A stretch of DNA of 42,916 bases from assembly GCA_035445085.1 (NCBI GenBank), contig DAOMQA010000019.1, positions 1 through 42,916 of the forward strand, read 5' to 3'. Below the pieces are notes generated by a model. The model worked only from the letters and a program-made list of their open reading frames with translations, did not search any database and was not told the origin of the DNA. This document shows, in pieces, positions 41,546 to 42,916 of this stretch (the first letter of the stretch is position 1; each line of letters opens with the position of its first letter). The position numbers and the translations under genes are program-made. Source of the stretch: JBDHXE01 sp035445085. Lineage in GTDB: Bacteria > Bacteroidota > Ignavibacteria > Kapaibacteriales > UBA2268.

Positions 41546-42501
41546 GGTAAGTAGTATTTAATTTGATTGATTAATGTCTGTAAATTTTGTTTGAAAATAT
41601 CTACTGGAACATACTCACCTAACCCAAAATCATTACCAATATCATGCACTAATCCATCCTGAATTCTATACATTCCAAATGATTGTGAATGATTTCCTAT
41701 TGGGTACATTGATATATATGAATTTGTTGAATCGTTGCATATTATTCTTGGCTTTAAGAATAATATATATTCAAAATTTGGCAATAACCAAGCATTACCA
41801 TTTCCATCATTTAATTCAACTTGATTTATTCTTTCCCACTGATTACAGAAATTGAAAATAAAAATATTTCCAGTTGTTTGTAATTTGGGACTATTCTTAG
41901 CTGCTATATTGTTCGTCCCACTTTCTAACATAGGTATTACTTTTCCTTTCAATGTATCAATAACTTGAGAAGATACCACAGTCATATTTTTGCATCCATA
42001 TCCAGTCCAATTTACATTCTCCACATTAATTGTATCAGAAACATATACATGCAAAATATAATAAGATTCGCTTATAAGGTCTAAGGCTATACTTTTTGTA
42101 GACTTCCATATTTGATGATTTAAGTCCTCCTCTATAAACCTTGGTTTTAAGTAATTCTGCGGGGAATTAATAGTATATTGAAGGAAGACTAATGGATTAT
42201 AGTCAACCATCCAATAATAATATTTCATAAAGTATTTAAGCGTATCGTTAAAAGTTAATTTTTGGATAAAACTATTTAAAGTATCAGCTCTAAATGTTTT
42301 GCAAACACTATCGCTTACAATATACCCAATAATAGTTTCGTATGGCATACCAGAATTAATTGGTGGATAATTCTGCAAATGTGGTAAATAAAAGAAATAA
42401 CTTATTGTAGAAGGTTGACATGGTGGCTGCCCATCCAAGTCCACTTTTGCTAATAAAAGTAAATGAAGCAAAAAAGTAAATAATAAAATTTTCGTTTTCA
42501 T
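41542..42501 (-). CDS. Exported protein of unknown function, operon partner of the metzincin
   Basis: Unrecognised 319-aa protein with a signal peptide (MKTKILLFTFLLHLLLLAK). The mature part is mixed alpha/beta with conserved-looking aromatic stretches (PSTISYFFYLPHLQNYPP, MKYYYWMVDYNPLVFL) and a few Cys (YGCKNMTVV, FNFCNQWERI, IICNDST). There is no membrane anchor, sorting domain or catalytic motif. The stop overlaps the start of the metzincin gene by 4 nt, so it may be an inhibitor, chaperone or co-secreted partner; this is inferred from context only. It lies downstream of repeat copy 2 with 115 nt between them. Confidence 0.7.
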   Translation of the reverse strand: MKTKILLFTFLLHLLLLAKVDLDGQPPCQPSTISYFFYLPHLQNYPPINSGMPYETIIGYIVSDSVCKTFRADTLNSFIQKLTFNDTLKYFMKYYYWMVDYNPLVFLQYTINSPQNYLKPRFIEEDLNHQIWKSTKSIALDLISESYYILHVYVSDTINVENVNWTGYGCKNMTVVSSQVIDTLKGKVIPMLESGTNNIAAKNSPKLQTTGNIFIFNFCNQWERINQVELNDGNGNAWLLPNFEYILFLKPRIICNDSTNSYISMYPIGNHSQSFGMYRIQDGLVHDIGNDFGLGEYVPVDIFKQNLQTLINQIKYYLP

Positions 42502-42616
42502 TATAAAACTCCAAAATTTAGAAATTATTAATTAAAATCAAAACAATAAATACATAGAAAACAGTAATAAAGATAAGCAAAGGAAATTGTGCTGAGTTAG
42601 ATGTATATTATTGCTC

Positions 42617-42845
42617 GACCGCGTGCCCTCCTCGGAAATTCCAGTTTAAGTTTGCTTTTGTTACAATAAGTGTGATGCAGTGCGTCTTCATCGAAGTATC
42701 GTGTTAGAGTTATATTATATTTATTCAGTTTAAAATACATTTTTATAAATCTACAATGTTAGCTTCATAAAGTTAAGTATTTTTTATATAAGTACCAAAT
42801 TATTTTTTAGATTTTTTAGATTTTTTTTAAGCTGTTGTATATATA
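42617..42845. repeat. Direct repeat copy 2 (about 229 bp), noncoding
   Basis: Same start gaccgcgtgccctcctcgg and same end as copy 1, in the same orientation, 2.48 kb away. It occupies most of the gene-free stretch 42502-42916. The octamer is single here. Confidence 0.95.
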
Positions 42846-42862
42846 ATATTTAATGAAAAATA

Positions 42863-42916
42863 GGGGCTGTCTCATAAGTCAGTCTCTTTTAAAAATATGT
42901 TAAATATCGTTAATAA
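42863..42916. mobile_element. Probable insertion-sequence terminal inverted repeat at window edge
   Basis: ggggctgtctcataagtcag (42863-42882) has the look of IS termini of the IS1182-like and related groups that begin GGGCTGTCTCA. The element would continue to the right of the window. Only the end is visible and no transposase can be read. Confidence 0.4.

Overview
The window is strongly AT-rich and looks like a deep member of the Bacteroidota/Chlorobiota (FCB) group, perhaps an Ignavibacteria- or Kapabacteria-like lineage. The evidence is a metzincin protease with a type IX secretion (T9SS) C-terminal sorting domain, a GWxTD-domain protein, a YfhO-family membrane protein, TAnnTTTG-like promoter boxes, and several small exported proteins with CxxC or propeller character. 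Many genes nevertheless have a GGAG/AAGG Shine-Dalgarno-like stretch before the start, which is less usual for classical Bacteroidetes. The taxonomic placement is an inference from gene content only.

Layout. (1) 1-4941: a type I restriction-modification locus. It holds hsdS cut by the left edge and carrying in-frame 12-bp and 15-bp repeat arrays, then a REP-associated tyrosine transposase (RAYT) gene, then hsdR. A tRNA-Lys(CTT) follows at 5155-5228 with its 3' end facing the RM locus. (2) 5334-17552: mostly housekeeping and metabolic genes on the + strand. These are a PPi-PFK-like phosphofructokinase, a glycosyltransferase, a VOC protein, an MBL-fold hydrolase, a Rieske protein, an in-frame QueG-IspF fusion, a membrane histidine kinase, RuvX, a GWxTD protein, a small Cys-rich membrane protein (minus strand) and an ABC exporter pair. 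(3) 17604-23088 (minus): a second defence module. A large type IIG/Eco57I-like restriction-methyltransferase carries a complete RAYT-like HUH domain inserted between its methylase motifs, with a 28-bp perfect palindrome inside the insert. It is translationally coupled to an ATPase-TOPRIM (OLD-family or fused PARIS-like) protein and followed by a short relic of another type IIG specificity domain. (4) 23293-36400: an EF-G-2-type GTPase, tyrosine phenol-lyase, YfhO, a DUF255 thioredoxin-domain protein, a GNAT protein, a lone PaaD, a secreted protein, RsmG, a GT2 and endonuclease III. (5) 36406-42916 (minus): exported proteins. One thioredoxin-like/propeller pair occurs split and, next to it, fused. 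A Thr-rich secreted protein and a metzincin-T9SS operon follow. The metzincin operon lies between two ~230-250 bp direct repeats, and an IS-like terminal sequence sits at the right edge.

The most interesting theme is the repeated pairing of HUH/Y1 RAYT-like domains with restriction enzymes: once as a separate gene between hsdS and hsdR, once embedded inside a type IIG enzyme. The next most notable items are the QueG-IspF fusion, the variable TAEL-type spacer array in hsdS, and the repeat-bounded secretion cassette. All family assignments were made by reading motifs; no database search was possible.
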